64,000 bases of DNA from Takifugu bimaculatus (taxonomy: Eukaryota; Chordata; Actinopteri; Tetraodontiformes; Tetraodontidae). Positions 22,240-35,837 of the stretch are shown here, one piece after another (position 1 is the first letter of the stretch; every line of letters starts with the position of its first letter). The DNA is taken from positions 16,279,171 to 16,343,170 of the forward strand of contig CP034993.1 of assembly GCA_004026145.2 (NCBI GenBank), read 5' to 3'. The notes under the pieces are model-generated. The model did not search any database, was not told the origin of the DNA, and saw only the letters and a list, made by a program, of their open reading frames with translations. A program made the position numbers and the translations under genes.

Positions 22240-25200
22240 GAATGAACTTAATGATTTTATCTCGTGTCCTGTCAAGTTTTTGAGAAAACATCTGTATCAA
22301 GAAACCACAAGGTAACTGACCACTGATTGACACCTTAGATTTTATAGCCTCTCATCTGTCCCTCTGGGTCATTTCTCTACTGTTAAACGTCATCAGTTTG
22401 ATTGAGGTCAAACACCTCCTGTCTTCCTTAATAATGGCTGAGAGCAAGAAATGGACCTGGAAAGCACAGTGACAGAGCAACGCATCACAGCAGCGAGAAG
22501 AAAACTACTGCTGAAATAGCAGCAACCAGTGAGTGAAAAGGAGGGACTTGTAAAAATGGTGGCCTGTTTTTTAATGTCCCCCACCTCCCCCCCTAAAAAG
22601 CAGGATAAGGCTGCGTTGACGTAGGTCTCTATTTTCCTCTGAAATCAAATATAAAAGATCTCGCGTTCCTAGAAATCCAGAGCAGACAAGAGATCCGACC
22701 CGAGAAAAACAACCTCCGAGCGTGTGCGTGATGGTTGATGGGCACGTTCTTGCTCTGACATGTAGAGCAGCATCGCGTCAAAGACTGTTTTGATCCTCGG
22801 CAGCTCCCAGACAAGCCCCTCCACATGCTATAATGACAACTTCTCCTTTCCACAAGGAAATGTGTTTGGTGCGCACGCCACGCTGACATCCAGCAAATTA
22901 CAGACTCCGGATTATTTTCTCTCTACAAAACATTGAAATTGAGCACAGGGCATCCAGCAGGTCCCTGGGTTGCATTGTTAAAAATGTCAAAGGAGGGGCT
23001 TTCTTGGGGGTCTGCTTTGAATCTTTTTTATAACCGAGTCAGTGAAAACGAAGGTATTTTGGGTTGCTTTTATTGGCGAAGCCTTGTGCCAGCCAGAGAA
23101 CCTTTACTGGGGTTTAAGATGTGGCCGAATGCTGACGGCCGCATCAGCTAAGCAAACAGAGCAGAGCGGAGTCGCTCACCAACGTAATCACTCAAGAGCT
23201 GGACCAGAACGGCAAAGTTACCCGAATCACGCAACCACGTCAAAGGCAACTGTTGAGAGAAGCGGAGATTCCCTGTCGGCCCAGTCAGAGAGCTGCAGTG
23301 TGTCGCACGCCACCTTTACAACTGTTTTTAGCACATCGGTGCAGAAAAGACTGGAATGTTTTTGTTTCTCTTCTGAATTTTAGTTAAAATAAAGTTCTGT
23401 CGGTGCTCATAAATACACAAACCTAAAGTCCTAAAGACAAAACAAGTCTCGGAACTTTTATTTCCCCCCTGAACCTACTTGAGGAACACGCCGGCCTTGA
23501 TCCCTCTGCGTTCCGGCTGATTACATAAGGCACCACTGCCTAACAGCTTGGTCAGAATAGAATCCACCTTTTGAGGCATTCCTAACCTCTCAAAACAACA
23601 AACAGCAGTCGAACTAGGAAATCACCGCCCATCTTGGCCCCTCTGTCATTCATTTCATTTTAATTTAAACACAGCGCTGTGCTGCTAGCATACAGAGCAC
23701 ATCTTTAGCTATTTCCTCCATTTTGCTTGGTTTAAGTTAAGGAAGGATTCCTTGCCAGAAACAGATGAGATGAACTGGTGTGTTTGTGTCTGGATTAAGG
23801 CTGCCATATAATGTATCCTAACATACAAACACGTACATGATTTAATATATCTCAATGAACTCATACAGATTTTGTCCAGCAGTGATTTGAAGGCCCAGCA
23901 AGCCCGACTCTAAGACAGGGAAAAGGTTTGTTTTCCGGCCTCCTTGAGCTTTCTACAAACACTTTTTAACTTGTCAGTCCTCTCCAGACATGTTTATAAC
24001 TTTTTCAAGTGGAAAAAGATCAGCCTCAATCCTAAAAATAGACCCAAAGTAAAGGTTCCTGAAAGCAGCTTTATGTGTTTTTATGTCAGGAGTCTAAAAT
24101 GGAACAACACAGCTCCATCTCCAGGAAATAAATCTTAGGATGACAAAACTGTAGCTGGAAAACAAGGAAGATGTTGGTTAGGAAACAACTTTTTGCGCCA
24201 AAATGGAGGAAGATGTTAAACTATTTTGCCAGTCGGCACGCTGGTAAGAAGTCTAAACAGAGGTGCGATGGTTGCACACGGAGGTGTTGTCAGCATGCCA
24301 TCGTCTTTAAGGGGTCTTTCATAGCTGAAAGAGGAAGCGTGTTCTGACACGAGCAGCATTCCAGACCACAGCTCCGTGTTTACAGCCTCGCCGCCACCGC
24401 TGCCGTCTCCTTCCGCCGTCACACTCCTGAAGCTGGTGCATGACGGAGGGTGGACTCAATGAGGAAGAGTTAAACCACAATCCGACATCCAGCCATGAGG
24501 ACACTTGCACTTTTTCACATCCACAAAGCTGGGATTTGCCAAACATTTGAGACACTTTAAGAGATGTATTTGTTTTACACCCTTTGCAACAATGAAAACT
24601 ACCAAAAAAGGGTTGTAAAACTAAAACAATCACTAGTCCATTCTCAGAAGTCTTAAATAAGTAACTTAACCTTTATAAAAGTTGTGTCTGTTGGAAACTG
24701 GGACAGCATGAAAAATTACTGCCCACTAATTTGTGTTTCGGTGTAACACACAATGACAGGTGTTTTTTAAGTAAAAGGCAGAGTGAAAAGCAAAATTGAT
24801 CTGATTTAAATTTGCTTAAAAGAGGCTGACAGCCTTATGTCTTGATGGCGTGACGATGATGTGTTCAGGGCACGGAGCGCTGACACCTTTGACCTGAAGG
24901 CCACAGATGGTCCGAGCACACAAAGCACAGGCGCACATCTGAGTGAGGAAATAGAAGCCGGAATGTGGAAGAGAATACGGAGAGGAAGGGTATTTCCTGG
25001 ACATGCTGTTGTCCCTACATGAGCCCGATATTAATCCAAGTTCTAATTATACTCATGTCCAAAACCCTCTGACTGATTCCTTTTTCTCTTTTGAGTCGGT
25101 TCCCAAAAGGCTTTTCTCTTATTTGCTGAATCCCTTTTGCTTCATGGAGGCTCCTCTTTTGGCAAAACACACAGCAGTTCGTTCCTTCTCTGCACAGACA

Positions 25201-26394
25201 ACACTTTGTTGAGTTTGCAACCCCCCCAGAAAAAAACCCCCAGAAGGAATCTGGTGAGATGTGCCACATCCCTCATGACGCTCATTCATATGATAATGAG
25301 GATTCTCAGTGTAGATTTTTCTTTTTACACCAGTGCTGCGCTGAGGTCGTCTGGGGTTGCGTCACATGTCAACACTTGCGTCCCGTTGAGGCATCCTGAC
25401 AGCGGAGCCTGCTGATGCTAATGCTAACGCTGCCTCTTGATCCACTCTTTTCAATGCCGCAGCTCTTTCAGTGCACCTTCTGTCTTGTCTCATTGTCAAG
25501 CTTTTAAAAAGAAGAATCCTACACGGTCAGCTCAAACACATTGAATTTGCAACATGTTTCCCATTAAACCGTTGGGTTACTAATTTAAAAGACCCAAAAG
25601 TGTTGGCACAGCACTCTGCAGCAGCACCCCGATGTGCTTCACAATCCCTTAAAAGGCCCCAGTGCCATCATTTGATCTGTCTTGAGCGCTACTATCCTCC
25701 ATAAATCTGTCCTAGTGACAAACTATAAAGACAGATGATTGTAACCCACACGAGGAGGAAAGAACGCTAACACGCTTTCTGGCACAATGCAGCAACCACT
25801 CCACGCTGCGCCGACATGATTTGACAGCGGTCGAGGGGGGGATTGTGTTACACCTGCACGCTCGTCTCATCTCCCTCTTTGTATAATCTCAACAAGAAGG
25901 GATTACTGTAGGAGGAATGTTGGGGACGACTGAAGAGAACTGTGCCAAATGCAAGTTAGGTGTCGCTTTCAAAATAATAGCATCTAAGATTACTGTCAAT
26001 TTCAGGAGAATATCGATACGCCTTTCAAGACATTTCAGGGAAAATGAAGGAAGATGAGCGCATCTGAAAACGCGTTCCCAGCCATTTTACACCAAAATAT
26101 CCACTGACATAATGAAGAATTTCAAACTAAGACAAGCCTGACCTTTGAGGGCATTTCTGTTTTCTTTTTTAGCGGGTCTTCTGAGCCCAGCACCGGACCT
26201 TAAGAAATACTTAAACGCCCTTCATTTTGTTCATTCATTGGGGAGGACTTAAGTGGAACAACGCAAACAAGTGAAACAACAGCAAAGGCATCCTAAATAT
26301 TCAATCCAACGTCTCTTTTCCATGCAAGTTACCATGGAGCTGTCCAGAGCAAATGACTGGGGTGGAAGGCAACATGACAGCCCAACCCCCATGG

Positions 26395-26445
<51 letters not shown>
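26395..26445. repeat. (CA)n microsatellite
   Basis: About 25 CA units in SYDE2 intron 1. Confidence 0.97.
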
Positions 26446-26449
<4 letters not shown>

Positions 26450-27162
26450 GCAGTTACACTCTGCGGTGGCTTCTCCTACTTTAGATTCCTCTGGCCACAG
26501 CTGTGGAAATGTTCAGTCGGGACAGAAAAGGGAAATCTGTCCAAAAGGACTGGGGGAAGGGGGGGATAAATGGCCTCCAGAGAGAAACATAAAAAGCTAT
26601 ATCAAGTCTGGTCTTTATTCCCTATGAAAGAGGAAACAGCTTGAGATGTAAATGACGGAGCCAACTCGAGCCAAGTGCAGCTGGGAGTCAAGCGGAGAGG
26701 CCTTCCACGCAGCAGGGATCACTTTCTATTTCTGGGAGTGCAACGCACTGACAGTCAACGGCAGCCGGCGCACATGGCGGGTCAAGTGTTTACGTAGGAC
26801 ACACTCTCAGAACGTCACGCACGTTTATAGAAGATAAATAAGCACATGGGAGGCTTGTGCAGAATTATAAAGGGGAATAACAGCTAGCCTCCAAACCGTA
26901 TCCATGTTGTTGCTAACTGCCTTATTATCGGTTGCAGCCACATCAGGGCAGCGGGGGCCAACACTTTCTGTTGGAATCACTCAATATAAGAGCAATAAAA
27001 GTGTGGCCCATTGTTTTAAATGGGGCGATCACCGGCATCAGATAAGGAAGACATACAGAGAGCCTGTTCCACTGGAAGGTCCAGATTAGAATGTCTCCAA
27101 GATGGATCTCACTCTTGTTTTCATAGCTGAACAAATTCAAAACCAATTATTATCCCACGTAA

Positions 27163-27177
27163 CCCCCCCCCCCCCCC
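27163..27177. repeat. C15 homopolymer
   Basis: Fifteen consecutive C, in SYDE2 intron 1. Exact length may be unreliable. Confidence 0.9.
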
Positions 27178-27683
27178 TTTCCCCAACGCTCGGTGCTGAT
27201 AGCGTGTCGCTCACAAGCGTGTTTGTGGTTTCGTGATACGGATGTTCTCCCTCTTTTGGCGCTGCGTCACAAATGGAACATCAGAGCATAATCAAAACAT
27301 CACCTCGCACGTCATCAGACATCATATCAAAACAGAGACCACCACCACTACTGAAACGAGAGGGAGTTAGTTGTTACTGAACTACGCTGTGAGTGATCCG
27401 ACCTATGACCTGATGTGCGATTAATTGGTTGTTAAGATGCACCTAAATTAGTGTGAAGGACAGAACCCGTCACCGGTGAAACAGCCTTAAAGGAAAAGCA
27501 AAGAGGTCTGAGGTGTCTCGTCCCTTTGCTTTGCATCCAGGAGGTCAGGAGTGCAGGGTGGACCGCCACCAGACGGAGCGTACTATGAGTGGAGGATGGC
27601 AATTATCAGAGGAAGAAGGGTGAAGGAGGGCGCTGATTGAGAAGATCCACGGGAGTTGAGATCACTCCGTGTAGCCGTCCTAC

Positions 27684-29659
27684 CTGGCTGCTGCAGTTGT
27701 GGCGACTTGATTGGAGGTGACTTGGCTTTGACGGGTTTAACCCGCTGACCGGCGCTCTGAGACCCCGCCTTACACCCACAAAGGTTAGCCTGAGGAGGCA
27801 AGGCCGAGCCCTCGATGCGCTGCTTCATCTCAGAAGACAACATGCGTCCCTTGTGCATCCACTCCTGCATTTTGTTGACGGTGACCCCGTGGCCCTTGCG
27901 GATGGAGTGGGACCGCTCTTCGCGCCCTTTGCTCTGCTTCTGCTTGTTGCCGTGACCCCGATGCGCCGTCGCGTCGGCGTTGCTGTCGGAGGAACCGGTG
28001 AGGCTGTTGACCGAGCCGCTGCTCTCGTTCAGCTGCTCCCCCCGCTCCTCGTCTCTGCCTGGCTCCTGCAGCACCTCGTCGCCGCTGACGGCCTCATAAT
28101 ACGCAGGAGGCTCTTCGGATGCTTCCGCCTCCGCGTCTGCTGCGTCACCGAAAATCTCTGGACCCTGCACCTCGGAGACTCTGACACAGAGCGGAGGTCC
28201 TCCTGTGTACCTGATAGCTCCGTCGCTAGCAGAGCGCAGTAAAGGGGGTCTGACCGTGACCGTGGACAGATTCTCCGCGCTCTTACTCTTCGAGCTGCAG
28301 TCTTTAAAGCCTGACTCGGTGTTTCCGCTGAGGCAAAGCAGAAGCGAGTCGGCGTCAGACACCTGCTGAGGGCTGTGTTCGCCTCCTGACGACCAGGAGT
28401 CGCTGTCCATGTTTTTAATGGACAACCTGGAGCACAGGCTGTCCCTGGAGTGGCTACTGCAAGAGGATGCGGCCTGCTGTTCAGTTAAACCGCAACTAAT
28501 CTGCTGCACATCCAGGTTGATATCATTCATAGCACTGATAAGCAGGTAATAAGCTTCCTTCAGTTGGTTCCTGAGCCTGTCTGTTTCCTGTGCGGTGTTA
28601 CTCTCCTCAGCCTGACCAACATCCTGACCTGACAGAGGCTGCTTCCCGGGCGCTGCTCTTTTACCATCCCTTTTTGCCTTGTAAAAGGGCAGGATTTCAT
28701 TGTCGTAATAATCCTCATCCTCACTGTTTAAAGTGTATCTCAGTGACTCTGCTGTGACGCGCGGGGGATCCACCTCAATGTCGCAAATGTCCAACTCAGT
28801 GGGAAAAAATGTCGGACTCTGCGGGGCGCCTAAACCTCTAACCTCTCCTCCCTGCTCACAACCTTCAGCGTTTCTGTTTACTATATTTTTATCCGAGTTT
28901 GGATACAAGGATGCTGACGTCCGCTGACAGCTACTGTCCAAACCCCAGTTGGTGTTGCGTTCGCTGACGCACGGGCCGGTGGCTGCCATGTGTCGGGACT
29001 GTCCTCTGTCCCTGAGCTCGGTCACATCACTCTCAGCGGCTGGACCGGAGCCTGCGTGCATTTCCACCCGTGTTCGACACAAAACGTCACTCGAACTGTC
29101 CCCAAATCCGATTCGAATCCCCGACCCTGCACTGGCGCGGCACCGAAACGAAGAGTTTCCTGTGGACGTGCGCTCCATCATGCGTGAGTCCTGCAGGTAG
29201 CGTCCTTTTGCCAGAGCCGGGACCCTGGTAACTAATCTCTCCCTCCCCGATCACACGCCCCCCAAACTGCACTGCTCTTTGAAGCGACACCCCTGGGAGT
29301 TCCTCGTTAACCTGAACCCTGCCCCCGCTGCTCCGCTCCTGGAGACGCGCGCCGACCGACTCGGCTGCGCGACCCGGTCGGACGATCACGACCCCCCCGG
29401 TTGGCACCGCTGTCCCGTCAACACAATTCTCGTACGTGCTCATTCTCTCTGACGCGTAATCCAGCTCATGGAGCACCACTACCTGGCCAGCCTCGCCGGA
29501 GTCTCGCTGCGTTTGCAAAACTTTTTCTTTACCTTCTCGGCTCCCGGTGACCGCAGCAGCGGCCGGAGTCGAGCCGTATCCGCCGCCGACCGTCGCTCCT
29601 TTCTTGGATTTCTTCCCTCGTAGTTTCGCTAGTAAAGTCCTCCGCAGAGGATCAGCCAT
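27684..29659 (-). CDS. SYDE2: SYDE2 exon 1, N-terminal region of a synapse-defective-type RhoGAP; one extra base
   Basis: SYDE proteins are Rho GTPase-activating proteins related to nematode SYD-1, which helps organise presynaptic sites; they act at the cell cortex. The start ATG has purines at -3 and +4 and an in-frame TAA twelve bases upstream (29669-29671). It opens MADPLRRTLLAKLRGKKSKK, a basic N-terminus I associate with SYDE2, not SYDE1 (MAEPLLRKTFSRLRG). The exon is mostly disordered and Ser-rich. Recognisable blocks are LRNQLKEAYYLLISAMNDIN, KSAENLSTVTVRPPLLRSAS, EEPPAYYEAVSGDE and NKMQEWMHKGRMLSSEMKQR near the end. The donor is CCAG/GTAGGA, phase 1. The frame changes once between 29250 and 29087, probably near 29190-29225, where one extra base lies between SYQGPGSGK and RYLQDSRMMERTS. 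Length 1976 is one more than phase allows. Paralogue choice also rests on the C1orf52 neighbour. Confidence 0.92.
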
Positions 29660-29835
29660 TCCTTTCCTTTACCACCTGTAAATTTCTCCCGGGTTCTTAT
29701 CAACACGTTGGACCGAATCGGTGTTCCTCGCTCGCCGCGGTCAAAGCTCGCCGGGCGGACGGGATCCTCTCCATTCTCCGCTGTCACCTCCACACTGGCG
29801 CCTCTCTCCTGGACCTCCGCGTTCGGTCCCACTAC

Positions 29836-29920
<85 letters not shown>

Positions 29921-30100
29921 GCGCACTTTGCCCTCCTCTCTCTCCCTCCCTCCCACTCTCTCCCTCCATCTCTGCGCTTCTCTCTAGCGCCTCCCAGGCG
30001 TCTCCTCATGATGGCTGCGCGCATGTTTGGAATACTTTGCAGTTTCACAGATATTAGCCCTTTATTGTTCATTGAAACTGCAGCAAAATCGTCGCCCAAA
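29660..30100 (-). promoter_or_regulatory. SYDE2: SYDE2 5' leader and probable promoter area
   Basis: This stretch directly precedes the SYDE2 ATG. It is GC-rich near the gene and dominated by a long CT/GA tract (29834-29919). I see no TATA box. The transcription start and any 5' non-coding exon cannot be placed from sequence alone. A 131-codon plus-strand frame here is a product of the repeat (Leu-Ser runs). Confidence 0.5.
29834..29919. repeat. (CT)n/(GA)n tract in the SYDE2 5' region
   Basis: Roughly 86 bp of CT dinucleotides with two CCT interruptions, 175-260 bp upstream of the SYDE2 start codon. On the transcribed (minus) strand it is (GA)n, a polypurine tract able to form triplex DNA. 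Confidence 0.95.
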
Positions 30101-32048
30101 TAGGAAAAATGCAGAAATGCAATAAATGACTCCAGTGGGCGGCTTCATGAGGGCAAAATGTCAATAGAACGAGTAAATAGTAATCTTTGTAACTGCCAGA
30201 AGTTGTGCATTCACCTTGGATTTTTGCATTTTTTCTTCTTATGCCCATAAAAATGATGAATAATTAACAAAAAACTCATCAATGTTTGTGGGTTTAAAAG
30301 GGAAAAAGGATGGAATATTAGTGGCATATTTGACTGAAAGGAAAAAGAATGTCACTTAAATGCAACGCTTGTATTCCGGCTCGGGTGGTGGGTGTAAGAC
30401 ACAGCTCAGCATCGAACTGGGTCGACAAATCATCGTCCTCAATGGAACCAGTGAAGGTTTCAGCAGGCCGATGGGGAAAAGGTTCGAACCTTCCAGGCGA
30501 ACTGAGAACTATGGAGTGGGGTGGTGATAATGACGTATTAACCTTTGCTAATGAGCAGACCCAAGTGTGCCTTTTATTCCATCTTCATTACTACACACGC
30601 CCTGGCTATTCCTCCTCCTCTGATGCCAGAAAGTGCAGCCCGGCCACGTGATGGATCGCCGCAGATTATCGACCCAACTCTTTTATCTGAAGTGCATCTT
30701 GAGTAATCTTCTGTGACCTTGGGTCCGACCCCTCTCCGTGCTGGCAGGATGACCGGAGGCCTTAAGGCAGAAGAGAAAGGAATGAAACACACTTCCCTCC
30801 AGCCTCAAGACGTTTGTTTTTCCTCTGCTTGGAATGTGCGAGAGGGTGAGCCGTCGCTTGGGCGCGCGAGCATCTCATAGCACACATCTGCCCCTTGATG
30901 GACAGGTTTTATTATCCAGGCCAGGCATCCACGGGACCCCCACCACCCCACATTCTCCCCGCACCCGCCGCCGTTGCCCTCAGTAAAAACATGATAAGCA
31001 TCTGGTGCTGCTCTGCAGGCGCTGTGGGGACCTCTGAAGCCTCAGCCTGCCTCCCCATCTCACTGACTAGACTGACTAGAGCCTGTCACGGTGCTTATTT
31101 ACAGGTCAAACCCTGCGGGCTGCACAGAGCGTCTTAGTGCACGAATGAGAGGAAAGTGAGAGGAGTGGGCGACTGTGCGGGACAGGTTGGATGGATCCCG
31201 ACACAAACCAGAAGACCAGACTGACGTCGTGCCGAGGCTGAAAACAGCCACTGCCGGGCACAGCCTTCTGCTGTTTCCCACCTATATATAATTTATTTAT
31301 GTAATATTTCTGATGGGAAAATGTGACCCTGTTTGGCCACGCCTCCTCACACCTGAGGTCAGCAACAACGACGCCTTGTTGCCTGTCAGGCGAAAGGTTG
31401 GAAAGGTCACGCTGTGTAAGGAACCGCAGGTCTTTGTGGGTGATTATTTGGTCTTGCCTTGCGTTGTTTGGCTCAGATCTGCTGCTTGGTGTGGTTCTGC
31501 ATATCAGCTGTCATCGCTTCCACTTTGGGATGGATTCCAAGTAGACGTCAGGTAGGACGTTTTCTCTGTACGCAAAAGTTGCAGAAGCAACTTTGGTGTG
31601 TTTTTGTCATCATTTTTTAATCAGGCTCAGCTGTTGGTCACATGACATTGTTGTGGTTCAGCCACTGACTGCTGGGCATTCAACCTAGAAATGACGGAGG
31701 TTATCTGGTCCCCCGGTCAGCTACATCCCTTGAATCCAGTAAGGTAACAAGGCTTTTCCTCCATTCTCCAGGTCTGGCTCACAGCTGAGCCAGAGTGATG
31801 TGGGTTTATTTGTGTTTTTGTGAGGAGATGAACACATAACAGCAATAAAACGTGGGTGTTTGAAGCAACAGAAAACAAGCGCTTGTGTGGAGCTTCTCTG
31901 CAGTACCTGCTGAGTCAGCCAGGATGGAAAAAGGAAATGAGGAGGCTTTTTTCTCTTCTCCCTCCTCCTGCGCTCTTTTGTACTCTTTGTGAAGCTACTG
32001 GCTTAACATCTGCTTAGCTGGCCCCTTTTCCCTTTCACTTGTCCCAGC

Positions 32049-32050
<2 letters not shown>

Positions 32051-32108
<58 letters not shown>
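32051..32108. repeat. (GT)n microsatellite
   Basis: About 29 uninterrupted GT units, intergenic. Confidence 0.97.
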
Positions 32109-32109
<1 letters not shown>

Positions 32110-32991
32110 ACAGAGGTGTACATCTGCGTGTTGGGATTTGGGGCTCTGCAGCTGTTGGGGCTCTCCTCCTGATGGCTGCTCATTGTTCCCTCTCTGTCCG
32201 TCTGTCTCTCCCGTCCCTCTCCCAGCCTATTTATGGGCCTCCTCTTTTTCACTGTGCACACCCCAAATAAATTTACGTCTTGGACACAAGCCTTCTTCTG
32301 GGTATAAATCCTGCTGGAATGGTTCCTGTCAGGAGCTGCGCTGCCAAACGCCTGCAGCTTTTACACGATGGAAACAAAATCTTACCACGTACGAGTCTCT
32401 AATTCTCTAAAAATAGATTTTAGTTGTTGTTATTTTGGTCATGGAAAATAAGCAAGATGGTCAAACATTTAATAAAAAAAATACCACACTGTAATCATCA
32501 TAAATAATAAATAACAGTAAAAATGAGTGCAAACATATATATAAGAAAAATGTAGCTTTGTACAGTGTACGTTTTTGATCCGTTCCTGTTTTTAAAGCAA
32601 GAAATTTGTCCTCAATTGTTCTTTTATCTGTAAAGATAAGAGCAAATATGTAAACTAACCTTGCTGACAAACAGTAATTTAATATATATGATAACAGACA
32701 ATTGGTGTCAGTGCTTTAATACATTTGTGTGTCAGGAACAGATATTACAGGTCCAAATATACAGGATAGTGATGTAAGACACATGATATCAGCCAATATC
32801 ATAGAAATATCTTATTAAAAACCAGATGAGCTGTCGACTGAGGGACACAGCAGCAAACATGTCACCTCATCCCCCACACACACATCACACACACAGTTTG
32901 AAGATAACAAACAGTAGCGAGGGACAAACGGAATGACCTGCTATGATAGAGGGTGTTGATAATGTTATTGATAGTCGCACAGAGATTTGAC

Positions 32992-33004
32992 TGTGTGTGT
33001 GTGT

Positions 33005-33040
<36 letters not shown>
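32992..33040. repeat. (GT)n microsatellite with one interruption
   Basis: GT run broken once by GG, intergenic. Confidence 0.95.
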
Positions 33041-33043
<3 letters not shown>

Positions 33044-33734
33044 TTAACTTCATTTCATCTGTTCGTTGTTCTTTTGAATGGACTTAGATTGTTTAAAATC
33101 TGAATATTTTCAGCTTTTTTGTGGAAGCAGCTCCTCAAAGTTTCCATTTGTGCTTTCAGATCCACACAAGCAGCGATAATCTCCTATTTCCCAAACACGG
33201 GATACGTTTGTGAACGCACCAAAACCCCAAATCGAATGACTGACATTCGCTCATAAGGAGAATGAATCTGCAGTTTTGATTCAGTTTGATTTTCTCCTCT
33301 TCTGGAACTCTGCTGAAGGCGTGCAGATGTTCCTGGGTGGTACAGACCAATGGAACTGAAAGATCAATGACAAACAGGGGCATTATTTAGAAATCAGCAG
33401 CCAGCAACCACAGTATCTCTGAAAATTACAATATCACGTTACCGTCTCGACGTCATTTGGAAAATCTGACTGGAACCTCAGCAGGAAACCAAGAGCAATG
33501 CGCCTGTGGTGTAGAGATGATGGCCTCCTCTGAGTGAGGCAGGGGTGTAGAACGGGACGTTTGCTGCTCCATTTTAATCAGGGGACAAAGGCAAAGGAGG
33601 AATTTGTTTTCCTTCCACCTCTGCTGAGCTTTTCTCGTCTGCTAAACATCTGTTTCACACGACTGGCACAGCTGCTGGTGTGAAAAGCAGCTGTTTGCTT
33701 TGAGAAAACAACTGAGGATGAGTAAAGTCAACAA

Positions 33735-33735
<1 letters not shown>

Positions 33736-33820
<85 letters not shown>
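33736..33820. repeat. (GT)n microsatellite, about 42 units
   Basis: 85 bp of uninterrupted GT/TG repeats, the longest in the window. Confidence 0.98.
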
Positions 33821-33821
<1 letters not shown>

Positions 33822-35142
33822 CTCAGTTTGCCTCATATCCCCAGTAGCGCTGTGGTTTCATGGACACCAACGTTGTTCCGCAGCATTGAGCCAAAATATG
33901 ATAAGTTAAGAGCTTTAAGAGGCCAAACTTTTTCTTTCATGTTGAACTGGCACCGAGTCAAAAGTCCAATCAGACCATGAAATGAAGTTTTGGCAAAGCT
34001 GCTTGAACAGCAACGTCAACGCTTGTGCTCATCACAATGGTGCTGAAAAGGCTGTTTCTGGTTTTTTTTCCTTCTGGAAAAGGATGTTCTGCAGTAGAAA
34101 TTCTGACTCTATCCTCCATCTCTAGATATCTTCATCCACAGATCTCTGAACCCTCGGTGATCACCACGAGGTCTCCACCTTTCAGCCTCGATCATGAGTA
34201 ACACTTTCTCAGAGCTGGTTGGAGAATGAACCTCTGAGAACTTAATCGGCCATCTATGACGGTGCAACGGGACACACAAGACCTTTATTTTGACCTAAAG
34301 AAGATTGGGTCAGCCATCTGTGTCATCCAGTGGGATATGAAATAATCCATCAGGTAACACGAGCTCAAAAAGAGCGAAACCCAAACCACAGTTCAGGTGT
34401 GTCACCACAAAATCAAGTGATTTCACACCATGTTTTCAAATAGAGTGCAAAAAAACCCCCACACTCGCAGAAATGTCCAGAGCAGTTTTGACACCGACGT
34501 GAGTGATTCTGCCCCCCCATGGCTGTGACCTCTCTGGTCGTTTCTCATGCAGTGGAACGTGGAGGCTGCTGACGTAAATTGGGCTGATAGAAATCTATTT
34601 TGCCGCTTCTGTTGGTCTTCATGTGCAGGAACCAGGTATTCATTTCAGACAAGGCCAGGCACATACCTGCAGGCTGGAATTTTATCATTGGCGCATTTAC
34701 CACTATTTCATGTCAGCCCACAATGGCAGGAATTCCTCTGATCACGAAGCTGCTGCAAAGCTTTCGGCCACAAATGCCGAGAAACCCATTTTAATCTACT
34801 AGTCTCAGAAATATAAGTGATGCATATGGTCAAAGTGCAGTCAAATACCTGCAGGATGTTTTTTTTAAGTGAATCTCCAAAGGCAAAAAAGTTTTTCACT
34901 TTTCAATTGACAGCGTGGAGGAACAGTTTAACATCTGCAACGCTAAGACTTTGAAGTCTTACTTTAAAGAACAAAGGTGCATTCAAAGGTTCTGACATTT
35001 CAGGTTCATGTAAAAATAATAAAATAAAATAGATGTGCACTATATAGGTCAATGTTTCTGAACAAAGAACAGGTTTACGCACCGTGTTTACGATTTGGCT
35101 TCCTGGATCGTTGAACTCGAACGTTTATTTTGGTGGACTAAG

Positions 35143-35159
35143 AGCGCCATCTTGTGGCA
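35143..35159 (-). promoter_or_regulatory. CTCF-like motif, reverse
   Basis: The sequence agcgccatcttgtggca reads on the minus strand as TGCCACAAGATGGCGCT, a good match to the CTCF core CCAC-N-AG-(A/G)TGGCGC. It sits about 600 bp downstream of the C1orf52 poly(A) signal. Consensus-based only. Confidence 0.45.
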
Positions 35160-35744
35160 GGTAAACGGAAAAGACAAGCAGTCTGGATACATACGGTACA
35201 TACATACGTACAGTATAAATACAGCATGTCACTGCTTTATAAACCTGACCTCATATTTTATTGGTGAATAAATATTTTTTTGTATAAAACTGAAGTGTTC
35301 CATAGTTTTAGATGATTAAACACTACATTGCAAAGTTCAACCACAAATCTAAACGCCACATTGACTCTATCAACATAAAGGATACACCTAATGGTTAATT
35401 ATTTGCAAAAATACAAAGCTAAAGAAAATTTTTAGAAATCTTAATGTATATGAAGCAGACCTGTGAGGAAGAAGAAATTTTACTTTGAAAGATTTTGTAC
35501 ATAGGATTGACTGGTGACAAACAGAATTAACTGAACTACCATGGGCTCAACCTCCAGCAATTTTCACAGCTATTTTGGTTTGTTCTTTCTGGGCTACGCT
35601 ACTCAGATGACGGGGGATCACAGCAGAGTGCAGAGGAGACTCCCATTCCTTCTTTAGAAGGTTAAAAACCCGATTGAAATTTCCAAAATGTTCCACAAAA
35701 CCAGACTCAATGCAGAATTTGTCAGATTGCTAACTGAAAACAAA

Positions 35745-35750
35745 TTTATT
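35745..35750 (-). terminator. C1orf52: Poly(A) signal of the C1orf52 homologue
   Basis: AATAAA on the minus strand, 88 bases downstream of the C1orf52 stop codon, within an AT-rich stretch. Confidence 0.7.
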
Positions 35751-35837
35751 ATACAAAACATTCATGAGAAGGTTTCTTCTTCACATAATTCATTTAAATA
35801 TCCAAAAAAAAAAGAGTCCTTATAAGATATATAAGCT

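Larger units (their letters stand above)
22124..27683 (-). other. SYDE2: SYDE2 intron 1 (5.6 kb)
   Basis: Non-coding. Donor CCAG/GTAGGA, acceptor TTGTTAG. Contains an (ATC)n run at 22204-22239, a (CA)n run at 26395-26445 and a C15 run at 27163-27177. No further coding exon is recognised. Confidence 0.8.
30101..35744. other. Intergenic region between SYDE2 and C1orf52
   Basis: SYDE2 starts at the left and C1orf52 ends at the right, both on the minus strand. No gene is recognised. The region holds three (GT)n runs (32051-32108, 32992-33040, 33736-33820) and a CTCF-like motif at 35143-35159. No open frame longer than about 120 codons. Confidence 0.7.

Noticed and set aside
1..29659. SYDE2 as a pseudogene
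   Set aside because: All splice sites are intact, conserved motifs are preserved on both sides of every shift, no in-frame nonsense codons occur in the corrected frames, and COL24A1 shows the same kind of defect.
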